Assembly (NCBI GenBank): GCA_021613535.1
Contig: CP075492.1
Span: 17,050,001 to 17,114,000, forward strand
Source of the DNA: Adineta vaga
Taxonomy: Eukaryota; Rotifera
Length of the DNA stretch: 64,000 nt
Reading direction: 5' to 3'
The translations under genes and the position numbers were made by a program. The notes under the pieces were generated by a model, which did not search any database, was not told the DNA's origin, and was given only the letters and a program-made list of their open reading frames with translations. This document shows, piece by piece, positions 43,601 to 54,210 of the stretch. Position 1 is the stretch's first letter, and each line of letters opens with the position of its first letter.

Positions 43601-43603
43601 AGC

Positions 43604-43930
43604 TTAGGTATAAGCATTTAGTCCATTTTCAATTGATGTTAAAGAACTGAATCCATTAACACAAGAACCATATGTTATTGTTTCGCGAAAAGTATGCATA
43701 CCAGTTTGTAACCAATAACCACCACAATATGTTGGATTACCATTTATTCCATAACTAATTCGCCAAATAAAATTTTTTGAATCAACTGTAATATACAAAT
43801 CAAAACGATGACCATTATTGAATTAAAGTGCTTGTCCTTTCCATATTTTATCAATAGATATTGATGCTGACACACCAGAATGTTGAAAGATCGTGATTAT
43901 TGAGGCAAAAACTAACGTATGAAGAAACAT
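43604..43930 (-). pseudogene. Small secreted protein gene with one nonsense codon
   Basis: ATG 43930 begins a signal peptide (MFLHTLVFASIITIFQHSG), followed by SASISIDKIWKGQAL, then TAA (43823-43825). The frame continues in register (FNNGHRFDLYITVDSKNFIW, then CGGYWLQTGMHTF, TYGSCVNG) to the stop at 43604: 108 codons with two cysteines. Apart from the stop the frame is clean, so decay is recent or the strain is polymorphic. The protein would be a secreted single-domain beta-rich protein. No family is recognised. Confidence 0.5.
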
Positions 43931-43990
43931 AACTAATTTATCCTCTAATTAATTGAATGAAAATACGAATAAAGATGAAAAGAATATATT

Positions 43991-44038
43991 TTGAGAGTGT
44001 GAGTGTGAGTACTCCTGTCTTTCCTCACCCTCACCCTG
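43991..44038. repeat. Telomere-like hairpin element, copy 13
   Basis: TTGAGAGTGTGAGTGTGAGT, a 14-bp spacer and CTCACCCTCACCCTGAA; located in the promoter region of the B-box/NHL gene. Confidence 0.65.
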
Positions 44039-44192
44039 AATCAAAAGCGACATCACCTCTGCGCTCGATACCATTTGTCGACAATCATTGTCATCTCTCT
44101 GTAAAAAGTTGTTTTTGTTTTTCTTAATCTTTTTTGTTCTTGACAACACATGTGACACAAATCTTCATCTCTTCTTCAGAGCATTCGAGCTA

Positions 44193-45738
44193 ATGAAAAC
44201 GGCAAGTCACAAAGGATTTTGTTGGCTATGTCGCAAAGTAAAGGACACGTTCAACTGCCGCGGATGCCACAAAGAATTCTGCTTGTCACATTTACAAGAA
44301 CATCGAGGGATATTGAACGAACAATTAGATCAACTCACCAATAATCATAGTTCATTGAGGCAAATACTCATCGAACTACAGCTACCCGCTGCACGCAATG
44401 CACCAGTGATCAAACATGTTGATCAATGGGAAGAAAAATGCTTGGAGATCATTCGGAGAGCAGCCGAAGAATGTCGTCAGGATGTACTGAAACGATCCAA
44501 AGAGATTGTTGGAGAGCTCGATCCAGTGGTCGTCGAACTCACCGCGAAACTTAATCAGATTCGTGCCGACAATGATTTCAACGAAGTCGATCTTGCTCAA
44601 TTGACAAAACAAGTGACACAAATGCACGAATATCTCAATCAAACGCCAAATGTTTACATTCATAAACATGCTCAATTGGTGAATAACGAAATTCAGACCG
44701 TTTCGGTCATTCGCCGCGAGAAAATAGGTCAGACTGAGATAGAATCTTTGTTTGCAGATTTGAAAAAAGGATGATCAGAAGAAGTTCGTCTCTTGTTTTC
44801 TTTTGTTTTTAGAATCCAAACGTGGCGCGTGGAAACAAGAAGGAACCATCGTCGCAGGAGCTAATCAACAAGGAGAACAAGAAGATCAACTCTCTGGTCC
44901 CGAAGGTATTTTCGTCGATGACAACAAAAATGTCTACATCGCTGATCTTCACAATCACCGTATCGTGCGATGGGACTGTGCGGCGAACAGCGGAACCATC
45001 GTCGCTGGAGGCAACGGACAAGGAGAGATAGTGGATCAGTTGAATTGCCCGACAGACGTATTGGTGGACAAAGAAGATCAGTCAATCATCGTTGCTGATT
45101 TTGGGAACCGACGAGTGATGCGATGGAACGGTCGAGAATCAAACGATCCCGAAATTCTGATTGATGATATCGACTGCTGGGGTTTAGCGATGGATAACGA
45201 AGGTTTTCTGTATGTTTCGGATCGAGAGAATCACGAAGTGAGACGGTGGAAAGAGGGAGAGAGTGAAGGCACACTGGTAGCCGGTGGAAATGGACAAGGA
45301 TCGCGACTAATTCAACTTAACTATCCAACTTACCTGTTTGTCGATGATCAGCAATCGGTGTACGTCTCGGATCGGGGCAATCATCGCGTAATGAAATGGA
45401 CAAAAGGTGCTAACGAAGGCCTGTCCGTCGCAGGAGGCAATGGCAAAGGTAACAAACTCAATCAATTATCTTTTCCTGCCGGAGTATTCGTGGATCAGTC
45501 GGGACAAGTCTATGTGGCTGATGCAGGCAATGGTCGAATAATGCTTGGACGGGAAGGAGAAAGAAGTGGAGAAATCGTCGCCGGTGGTAATGAAGAAGGG
45601 CAGGAAGCACATCAACTGTCCGGTCCCAAAGGCTTAACCTGTGATACGGACGGCAATTTATATGTGGTTGATAGTTGGAATGCTCGTGTGCAAAAGTTTA
45701 ACTTGGTTTTGCCTTCGAAATTTTCTGTATCGAGTTGA
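44193..45738 (+). CDS. B-box-like zinc finger, coiled coil and NHL propeller protein (frame break between parts)
   Basis: From ATG 44193 a 193-codon frame has C10-x2-C13-x8-C22-x2-C25-x4-C30-x2-H33-x3-H37 (B-box-like finger), then a coiled coil (QWEEKCLEIIRRAAEECRQD, LAQLTKQVTQMHEYL), ending at TGA 44772-44774. A second frame (about 44813-45738) encodes six NHL blades (GPEGIFVDDNKNVYIADLHN and similar), ending KFNLVLPSKFSVSS. The order finger-coil-NHL is that of TRIM-NHL-type proteins, so both belong to one gene. One extra base in the A-run at 44763-44768 plus a 29-bp GT-AG intron (44784-44812) would join them in frame. As given, there is either a frameshift or a sequencing error. Codon usage is more GC-rich than in neighbouring genes. 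Confidence 0.75.
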
Positions 45739-45905
45739 AAAGAAAAGAGAGGGTCTGCATGTTATTCTGATTCTGTGCATTAAGAATATGACTTGAATCT
45801 TGAACAGTTAAAGAAAGAATCTTTCGTTCTATGTTTAGTGCTATCTCATAAGAAGGTATTTCTGACAGATCAACTAATTTTCCACGGAGTTCATTGATTT
45901 TATCA

Positions 45906-45963
45906 TGAGAGTGTTGGTGTCGGTGAGGCTTAAGAGTGGAGTCTAACCCACACCAACACTGAA
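45906..45963. repeat. Telomere-like hairpin element, copy 14
   Basis: TGAGAGTGTTGGTGTCGGTG, spacer AGGCTTAAGAGTGGAGTCTAA and CCCACACCAACACTGAA. Both arms carry the same TTGGTG/CACCAA change, so the arms have stayed complementary. Confidence 0.7.
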
Positions 45964-46089
45964 CCTTTCTTTCTTTTCTTCATCGTGCGTCATTTGATAT
46001 GGAAAGATAAGATTTTATCTGTAAATAGCAATCAAGACATTTTACACTTTATAAAAACAAAAGTAAATACATGTCTCTTTTTACAATCT

Positions 46090-47508
46090 AAAATTTCTTT
46101 TAAATATTTCAATGCAGATGAAATCTTCATTCATTGTTTTGAATATCTCAATGCCATTGATATTTTTTAGTCATTTGATCAATTAAACAATCGTTTCAAT
46201 ATTCTTCTACGATCTATTCCCTTATCATTAAATTTCAACAATGTTTATCGAAAAATTGCATGCGATCAATTTTGTAACATAATATCAAAAGATTCAAGAA
46301 TAAAAGAACAAATTCGTTCATTACATTTATCGAATAAGGATACATGTTATCCGGTTCATTTAGTTTTTTCAAACTTTTCACTTTTGGAATTTCCTCATCT
46401 TCATTCTCTAACGTTAAAAGACGTAATTGAAAATGATTGGCGTTTCTTTAAATCGACATTACGGCAAATGTCTGAATTAACCTTTTTCCAAAATATAGAC
46501 AGTGATCTAAAATATGATATCATACCTGACTTACCACTATCACAATTGCGAATATTACGTTCATATTCGATTCCTCAAACTCAATATTCATCAATTTTAC
46601 ATTTAACTGTAGAATCATGTACGATAAATGAATTATATCAGTTATTCCATAATCCATTAAAACTAATATATTTAAAAATAAACTATGTCTGTAATCTTTA
46701 TGAAGGTGAACACTTAGTACTGAGAAATGATTTCACTACTAAGAATAATAAAATTAATCTTAAACAATTGCATATTGATAATTTTTATAGTGAATTTCAT
46801 TATCTTAAATCGATACTACGACAAATACCAAAGTTAGAAACGTTAATGATAGGAAGTGATAGAGAAAATGTGATGGCTGATGCTCACCGATGGGAAGAAT
46901 CGATAAGTTCATCATTACCTCATTTGAAGATTTTCAAATTTGAATTTCATTTATACCAACTAAGATTTTATAAAATGATTGAAATTTTCAAACAATTTCA
47001 AAGTGATTTTTGGTGCAAAGAACATCATTGGTATACTGATTATTTTTTCGTTAGAAATTCAAAATTAATTTATACAATACCATATCCATTTGATACATTT
47101 CATTATACAGAAAAGATGTACGAACATTTTAAGAAAGTAATCAAACATGGAAATCAATTCGACAATGTGACAGATTTAACGATTGATCTTAGAATATTGA
47201 CAGAGAACAATCAATTCTATTTTCCTAATGTCATTTCATTAGGAATTTTAGACTATGTTGCATCGTGGGATAGTAAACAAAACAAAATAACGAGTGAACA
47301 TACAAAATGCCTTTTAAAACTGATTAATTGGTCAAATATCAAACATTTACCCAAATTGATATATATGAATACTTCTTCAGATCACGAAGATTATCGAATA
47401 TTTAAGATTGAAAAAGAAGCACAAAAATTAGGCTTAGATATTACTTATGATTACAATGACAATGATTATCATAACCGTTTGATAATTTGGATCAATCGAA
47501 ATCTTTAG
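46090..47508 (+). pseudogene. F-box/LRR-like protein gene with one nonsense codon
   Basis: The frame encodes FNADEIFIHCFEYLNAIDIF, TAG (46168-46170), then SFDQLNNRFNILL in the same frame. It is a typical bdelloid F-box (LP-x-E-I...F-x-YL...D-x-[YL]-x-S-F-x2-LN-x-RFN) in which one Tyr/Leu codon has become TAG. The frame is then open for about 445 codons with irregular leucine-rich repeats (LPLSQLRILRSY, LPHLKIFKFEF, FDNVTDLTIDLRIL) and ends at TAG 47506-47508. F-box proteins recruit substrates to SCF ubiquitin ligases. No convincing ATG precedes the F-box, and a hairpin copy lies about 130 bp upstream. Re-initiation at a downstream ATG would lack the F-box. Confidence 0.7.
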
Positions 47509-47648
47509 ATCGTCGAATATCTTATAGTTGTATTACATGATTTGATATTCATTGTACATGTATATCTTAATTGATGAAAATATTCGAGGTAAATAAAATG
47601 AGAAAAAGTGTGCACGAATAGATTCAGATTTAGTTCGATATAAGGTAC

Positions 47649-47700
47649 CATCTTGTGGGTGTGGGTCAGACTATACTCTTAAACCACAGCCATCCTCATC
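47649..47700. repeat. Telomere-like hairpin element, copy 15
   Basis: ATCTTGTGGGTGTGGG, spacer TCAGACTATACTCTTAA, and a diverged C arm ACCACAGCCATCCTCATC. The spacer is close to that of copy 9. Confidence 0.6.
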
Positions 47701-47740
47701 AACTAAAGTTCTGTGCATCGTGTATCACAGGCAGGATAAA

Positions 47741-47793
47741 ATTGAGGGTGTGAGTGAGAATAGCTGATTAATATGATACCCACACCCTCAATA
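47741..47793. repeat. Telomere-like hairpin element, copy 16
   Basis: ATTGAGGGTGTGAGTGAG, spacer AATAGCTGATTAATATGA, then TACCCACACCCTCAATAT; clean arms and matching termini. Confidence 0.8.
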
Positions 47794-47799
47794 TAGTTA

Positions 47800-48020
47800 A
47801 TTTATCAAACCCATTTCTATTTACACTTATTCAATTTACTTTAAACTCCTCAACTTTTTGAATTATTCTTATATTATCAATTACCAATGTACTTATTTAG
47901 AGAGATCTAGCTGCATGTTTTATTAGTGATATTTCACTTGTAATAATAAAATAGAGAAGAAACATACACAACACATAAAGCATTGTTTTAATATCAATTA
48001 GTTTAATTATTGAAAACTTG
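47800..48020. other. Short spacer, no gene seen
   Basis: AT-rich 3' flank shared by the F-box pseudogene and the minus-strand three-module gene. Confidence 0.4.
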
Positions 48021-48022
48021 AA

Positions 48023-51000
48023 TTAGTTGATGACGGGAACTATACGATTGTTCTGTTTACGTTTTGTAATCCAGAAAATAAGTTGAATTATGAATTTTGA
48101 GAATATTTTTAATACAATCGTTATACCACCATATAAACCCATAATAGTTGTTACAATATAAGGTATATCCGAACTCTGAATGTATGAGTAAGTACACTGC
48201 GACGAATGACATTGTTCATAATATTTTCCGTAAGAATGACTGACATCCCATTTGTTAACGAATAATCGATCGATCATTTCTTGAACTGTTTCATTTATTT
48301 GGAAGAAGCTTTCTGATAATAAAGTTGAATTCAGTACCTTAAAAGTATTCTCATTTGATGTTGGTTCTCCAAAAGTATTTGTTATTAAATTCAAACATTG
48401 TTGGTTGTAAAAGCATTCTAATGATGATTGTAATAATGATTCAAGTGGAAAACAACCAATGAACAAACCAGTCAACGTTGAATTTAAATTATCATTAAGC
48501 ACTGCTTTTTCTGAACATTTTAATGAAACAGCGCAACTGCATGAATTACCGTACGTTTGAGGATTTGTATAAATAGGCGCATTTGCATAAGTACCGAGTA
48601 CAGTATACTTCCAGTTTGTTTCGTATGCTGTTATAAATGCATTACCATGAATGAGACCGCTGACCATAGCCAATGAGTTTTTGAATGTTTCAGGCATTGC
48701 TTTTTTAAAGGAATTAACAGCTGTATCAATTTGAATTTGTAATAAATCAGAAGATATTAATTGAGCACTGATTAATTTTGTTGAATAAAATTGTATAAGA
48801 CTGTTGTTAACAGCTTCCTGTGCTTCTTTACATAATGATGAAAGAATTTGAAATTGAGCTGATGCTGTAGCATGATAACTTTTCTCATGAATTCTATTTT
48901 CATCATATAAATATTCAAACCATTGTTGATTGACAAAATCCGATGAACATATTTGATGATAAAATGGATTAAGTTCTATGAATCGATTATAACCTATAGA
49001 AATAGTAGAACAAGGACACGTAATTGTAGTTGGATATTTCATTCGTAAATTATCATATTGATTTAGGCTATGTAATTGTACTGTAATAGTTATTAATTTT
49101 TGATTTAATAAAGTATATGATAGAAGAATAGGAAAACTAATGATTAAAATAATTATATAAAATCTAGTTGAATAAAGTTGTTTTTTAATCTTATGATTAT
49201 TTGTTGAACGAGTTTGAAATAAATTCAAATGTACTACTTTTGTTTTAATCATTCGAAAATTTTGCCAAGCTCGATTAGACATTGGTGTGCCTAAAAAGAA
49301 TTGGTTTATCGTTGAAAATCAAAATCAAAACATATACGTTACTTATTGTCTGTATTGGTTTTCGTCTGATAAAATTGATAATAATTGATACAATAATCTT
49401 CATAACAATGGTTAAACCTCCATATATTGCAATTAATTTTGTTAATATAGTTATACTACTTGTTTTTTCTTCCACAGTATATGCGCAATAAGATGGTTGA
49501 CATTGATTATAATATTGACTGTAAGAATAGATTTCATTCCAATTTTCGACAAATAAATTATTAACAATTTTTTCCAATGGTGTATTTGTTTGATATTGAC
49601 TTAATATGGATGTATTCAATGGTTTTAAATGTTTATATATGATAGCATTTGGATTCATAAAAGACTTTAGTTTACTTACACAATCTTCGCTATAAAAACA
49701 TTCTGCTGTTGATAATAATAATGTATCTATACCAAAACAAGCTTGAAATATTCCTGGTATATGATATGGACCGGTAATACTATAAAAAATCATTGGTTGT
49801 GTGCATGATATATTAGTGGCACATGAACAATCACTCAAATTACGTATAACTGCATGGTATTTTACACCATCATTGTCATAAAAAGATGAGAAAATACTAT
49901 TTGTATCTCTCAGATTAACTAGTTGATTTCCAGATAGAATCCGTCGAATTAAATTTATACGAAGTCGAAATAATCCTTGTGTTGTACTTTCGAATGATTT
50001 AATGTATAAAGTTATTTCGCTATTAAAAATATCAGATGAAATAACTTCTGATGTTAAATATTCATTATCATTGAAGATGATTAAACTGTTAATTACTGTG
50101 TCATAAGTTGTGTCACATAATATTGATAAAAAATAAAAAAATGAACTTGATATCTGCTTGAAATTATCCGAATGGTCTCCCGCAGGATCGTTCCAATAAG
50201 TATTATCAAGCCACAATTCAGACACAAATATACTGGAACATATTTGATGATATGTTGGTTGTAATGAAATAAATTTATTGTATTTAATTGATATATGACT
50301 ACAAGGACATTCTAGATTATCAAATGAATTATTTGTAAGTTGTTCATATTGATTTTGTGTCGGATTATCAATAGTTATGATTTTGGTTTGCCTATCTAAT
50401 GATAAATATACACAAAACATACTTAATAAGATTGGTAATGCAATAAAATACACTCTTGTTGATAACATTTCATTTTGTTTTATATGTTCGTCATTTGATT
50501 GACTGTGGTATATATTTACTTTCTTAATAAAATTGACAATTTGTTCCATTAACTGGTTCCAACGATTTTTCATAGATACTATTTAATATGAAAACATGAT
50601 AGAATGAAAAATAATAAAGGAGCGTCAAATTTCTCAAGGACATGCGTTAACTATTTATCGCATGATTAAGCTCTAGTAAAAATGCAACAACTCAACCATG
50701 GCAAGTCACGAACTGCTATAGCCATGGCGTTAGTGTGAATTTTTATTCTCTCTTCTTTCTAATTGTGTCAATTATCACACTACATAAAATCATCTGATCA
50801 ACTGCATGTCATCGTCTTCATCTCAACATTGAACATAGAGACGACTCTCGCATCTTCAAACGTAACTGACGAGTTTGTTACAGACTACTCTTTATTATTA
50901 CGTGTTTTGTTATCCATACTGTATCATTCATCAAATCGATTCTTCTTACAAATAAAACATTGAAAAATAAAATGAAATGAAACTTACCTTTCGATAAAAT

Positions 51001-52317
51001 AACGTTCGTTTGTGCTTGGTGCTTTTGACGTCTCTGGAGAAAATGAGCAACGATAAGCAGAATAATAAATGGTAAAACACGTCTCAATCCACCATACAAA
51101 CTAATAATTGAGGCCAAAATAGTAGTCCAACTTTGTCCTATTTCATTTGTATATTGACAATATAATGGTTGACATTGATCAAAATAATCATTAAAAGATT
51201 TATTTACAATCCATTCGTGAATAAATAAATCATTTATTAATGTTTCATAACTTGTTTGTGATGGAGATAAAGATTTATTTAATTTAGAAAATGAATCAAT
51301 TGATGTTGTTGTGTAATTAATATAAGTACCAATTTGATTCAAACATGTTTCTTCAAATAGACATTCAATTGTTGAATGAAGTAACGATTCAACAGGAGCA
51401 CATCCAACGGCTACACCAGGTAATAAAAATGTAGCATTAACATAATAAGTATTTGAAGACTCTGACATGTCATGGTATGTTGGCTCAGATCCAACATAGT
51501 CGTATCGAATTATATTAGTATAAATACCTCCTGACAATTCACAGACCATCGAATCGATACAAATACAAATGAAGTATTTGCCCTTGGTTTCATAGTAAGG
51601 AATATTATCTGACCATACATTGTCAATATTGTCATATTCACAACATATAACGGCATATTGTGTTCCTATTCCTGAAATTAAGAGCTGTTCAAGAAGTATC
51701 CGTCGAATCACGTTCAATGTGCCGAGACATAATGGTGGTGTGGTTCGTTTGAATAGTTCAATAAATGAGTTTGTTTGAATATTAAATGTTTCCATAGAAA
51801 TCAGTTGATTTGTGATAAATTGACTGGAATAAAATTGAGTTAGACTATAATTAACAGTCTGTTCTGCTTGTTCGCATAACATACGAAGAATTTGAAATTG
51901 GCCTGAAGCACTATGACGAAAATCAAGTTGAAAATAGTAACTACTATTTTCATAGAATAAATAATCAATCCATTTTTGACTAACAAAATCTGATAAACAA
52001 ATCTGATGATAAACTGGTAAAATCTGTAGAAATCCTCCATATGGAATAGCAATCCGTGCACATGAACATTTTAATGTATTGGGATGTTGTTCGATCAATT
52101 CTTGATACTGTTCTATAGTTGGTTTATGAACAACAATGGTAGTTATGTGAGTATTTGATTTTATATAGAAAACGTATGCATACAAAGCGGCCATAAGTAA
52201 TATAAAATAAACTCGACTTGATAGACGTTCCTTTCTCATAGTATTTTCATCATCTGCTTCTGAGTTGTAGAAATTTTGATCGAGCATATATTGACGAATG
52301 CGATAATATCTATGCAT
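48023..52317 (-). CDS. Three-module (TM-ectodomain-TM)x3 membrane protein, locus 2 (3 exons)
   Basis: Three long frames encode one module each: 52317-50988, 50578-49343 and 49290-48023. The first ends at TCGAAAG|GTAAGT and the second begins after AAATAG. The second ends at ACAATAA|GTAACG and the third begins after TTTTTAG. Both junctions are phase 1 and remain in frame, giving 1277 residues with introns of 409 and 52 bp. Each module has TM1, the C-x-C...HQIC block (PVYHQIC, PTYHQIC, PFYHQIC), ECF, Y-[YF]-x2-C-x5-C-x-[YF] and a last TM with YGG. Modules 2 and 3 do have ATGs near their starts, so separate genes remain possible. However, module 1 and module 2 lack a stop in the coding exon before the donor. 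This is the same architecture as 31731-36447. The function is unknown. Confidence 0.65.
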
Positions 52318-52483
52318 CTTGTTCTTTGCACTACTGTATTATACTATATCTAAAATTCAATAATATTCACTCTCTCATCAACCCACCCACCATGAAGATG
52401 TGGCACTATGAGATAATACATGAAAAACATGCCATGCAGAACGCATAATAAAACTCGAAGAAGAAATAGATAAAACAGTTTAA

Positions 52484-52547
52484 CGGGTGTGGGTGTGGGT
52501 GAGAGCCAAGAGAATACACTCTCACCCACACCCGCACCCATCCTCAT
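52484..52547. repeat. Telomere-like hairpin element, copy 17
   Basis: CGGGTGTGGGTGTGGGTGAG, spacer AGCCAAGAGAATACA, then CTCTCACCCACACCCGCACC and CATCCTCAT; long near-perfect arms. Confidence 0.85.
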
Positions 52548-53371
52548 TTCCGAAACTCGGATTTCTGTCGCGCAGTTTGCAAGGGGACAGAAACCCTTGC
52601 ATAGTTTTAAACGGAAAGAGGGTTTATTAGAGGGTAGATCACATTCACAACCTGATCTGGGCGCCATAAACTAATATTGAGGGTTCACGATTCGCCGATT
52701 TTTTTTTAGTGCAAAACACAATGGAATCTGCTGTTACAAATAATCTATTAATAACAACCAAACTAAAAATATAATATGAAGAGGGGAAACACTGAATACT
52801 TTCCAAAGTAGACTACAGAACCAAAAAGGTTCTGACAAGCAATACTTTTTTCAGAGGAAACATAATCATTGCACTCTATAGAAAATTGTTGTATGAGCAA
52901 CTTAAATAAATGAGATGAAATTTCTATTATTGAAAGTATTAAATTAGTTTGCACTGAAAGGAAAAGAAAAAAAATTGAAACTTTTTGAATAAGATGGAAA
53001 CTAAGTAGTTAAATCCTATCGATTATTCTCAATAACATCCTATGTTGCTAAAAATATTTCATTAAAAAATTTGGAAAACACGAAATGGTTTAGTTTTCGA
53101 ACTAAAGCGACTATCTCGAGAATACATGAATATATATTAGAAAACAAAGTTATATTGGAAAATAGAAGGTCTTTTAATGAAGAAAGATGTAAATTGTCAC
53201 GGAATAGAAGTGAATATTCTCGATGTAGTCGTACTATGCTGTCCAACTGTTTATATATAAGAATCAAGTAACAGTTTCGACACCATATTACTCTTACAAA
53301 TGGCGGTTCTACTGAAAAACATACTTTTAATACTCGCGCTATGCTAGAACGGTTTTGCTCTATATACATAG

Positions 53372-53411
53372 TTACACACACACACTCTCTCTCTCTCTCT
53401 TTCTCTCTCTG
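53372..53411. repeat. (CA)n(CT)n microsatellite
   Basis: ACACACACACACTCTCTCTC followed by more CT repeats. Confidence 0.8.
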
Positions 53412-53588
53412 CTCTTCAAAACGGGAAGTAACTCTTAACTACTGCCTTTTTTTATACGTAGCAATAAATGTAATGCTGTTGTACGTCATTTCTTGAGTAG
53501 TTCAAAAGATTGCCTTCCAATCACGTACGTCATTTCTGTTTTACTTGTTGTCAAAATATCAAGTAAGATGTAAATGTATATTGGATGC

Positions 53589-54210
53589 ATTCATGGGAAA
53601 CCAATCAGTTTTCAGAAAAAATAATTTTTTCTGTTTTTTTTTCTTCTAGTTAGTTCTATAGTTGTTTGAAAATAGAAATTGATTAGAAAGAATTCTTGAG
53701 CGGTGCCTGAAGTAGTGTTGATCCACAGTGTATTTAGGAAATAACTATGATACGATTAGATAGCTACAGTTATTTGAAGAAGTACATATTCTTAGCATAG
53801 AGAGATGAGTGTTGGAGTACAAAAACCTCCTAAAGGTTCTCTTTTTTCGATGGATCTTAACTATAGTATCAGAACTAAAACAAAATTTTCCAAGTAAATG
53901 TTTTAAATTCGTTCTAGCTGAGATTGTCAATCTTTTGGTTATAATCCATTTTAAAGAGAAAATCTTTAGAAGTTTTGCTATTGTTTAGTATTCATCTCTC
54001 TATCCCAAGAATACGTATTTCATTGAATAACTGAAACCATCTACTCACATCGTAATTTTTCCAAGACTACACCTTGAATCAACACTACTTCAGGCACCGC
54101 TCAGGAATTCTTCCGAACCGATTTCTATTTTACAACGGCTATAGATTGAACTAGAAGAAAAAATAATCAGAAAATAACTTTTTCCAGAGAAGTGTTTGGT
54201 TTCACATGGA
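53589..54210. repeat. Long imperfect inverted repeat (foldback/MITE-like)
   Basis: The left arm (about 53589-53815) and right arm (about 53985-54210) are inverted copies. Matching landmarks are GAGCGGTGCCTGAAGTAGTG (left) against CACTACTTCAGGCACCGCTC (right), the flanking TTCTAG...ATAGAAAT blocks, the outer CATGGGAAACC/GGTTTCACATG, and the inner TATTCTTAGCATAGAGAGATG/CATCTCTCTATCCCAAGAAT. Arms are about 225 bp with a spacer of about 170 bp. Scattered protein-like frames occur in the arms, but with shared stops. The transcript would form a long hairpin. No target-site duplication was established. Confidence 0.7.

Larger units (their letters stand above)
52320..53585. other. Gene-poor region with hairpin and microsatellites
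   Basis: Apart from the hairpin at 52484-52547, no supportable gene. A TGGCGCCCAGATC motif (minus strand, 52660-52672) looks like a retroelement primer-binding site, but no LTRs were found. A CA/CT-rich simple repeat is at 53372-53411. Confidence 0.35.

Noticed and set aside
31731-52317. Calling the three-module proteins DEG/ENaC or P2X channels
   Set aside because: Topology and trimer logic are suggestive, but I see neither the ENaC post-TM1 motif nor the GxS selectivity motif, nor P2X cysteine spacing. I kept a neutral description.
52350-52667. 105-codon minus-strand ORF across hairpin 52484-52547
   Set aside because: Same reason: much of it is repeat-derived, and no family features are visible.
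52659-52672. LTR-retrotransposon primer-binding site (TGGCGCCCAGATC on the minus strand)
   Set aside because: No flanking LTR pair, polypurine tract or gag/pol sequence was found nearby. A 13-bp match alone is weak.
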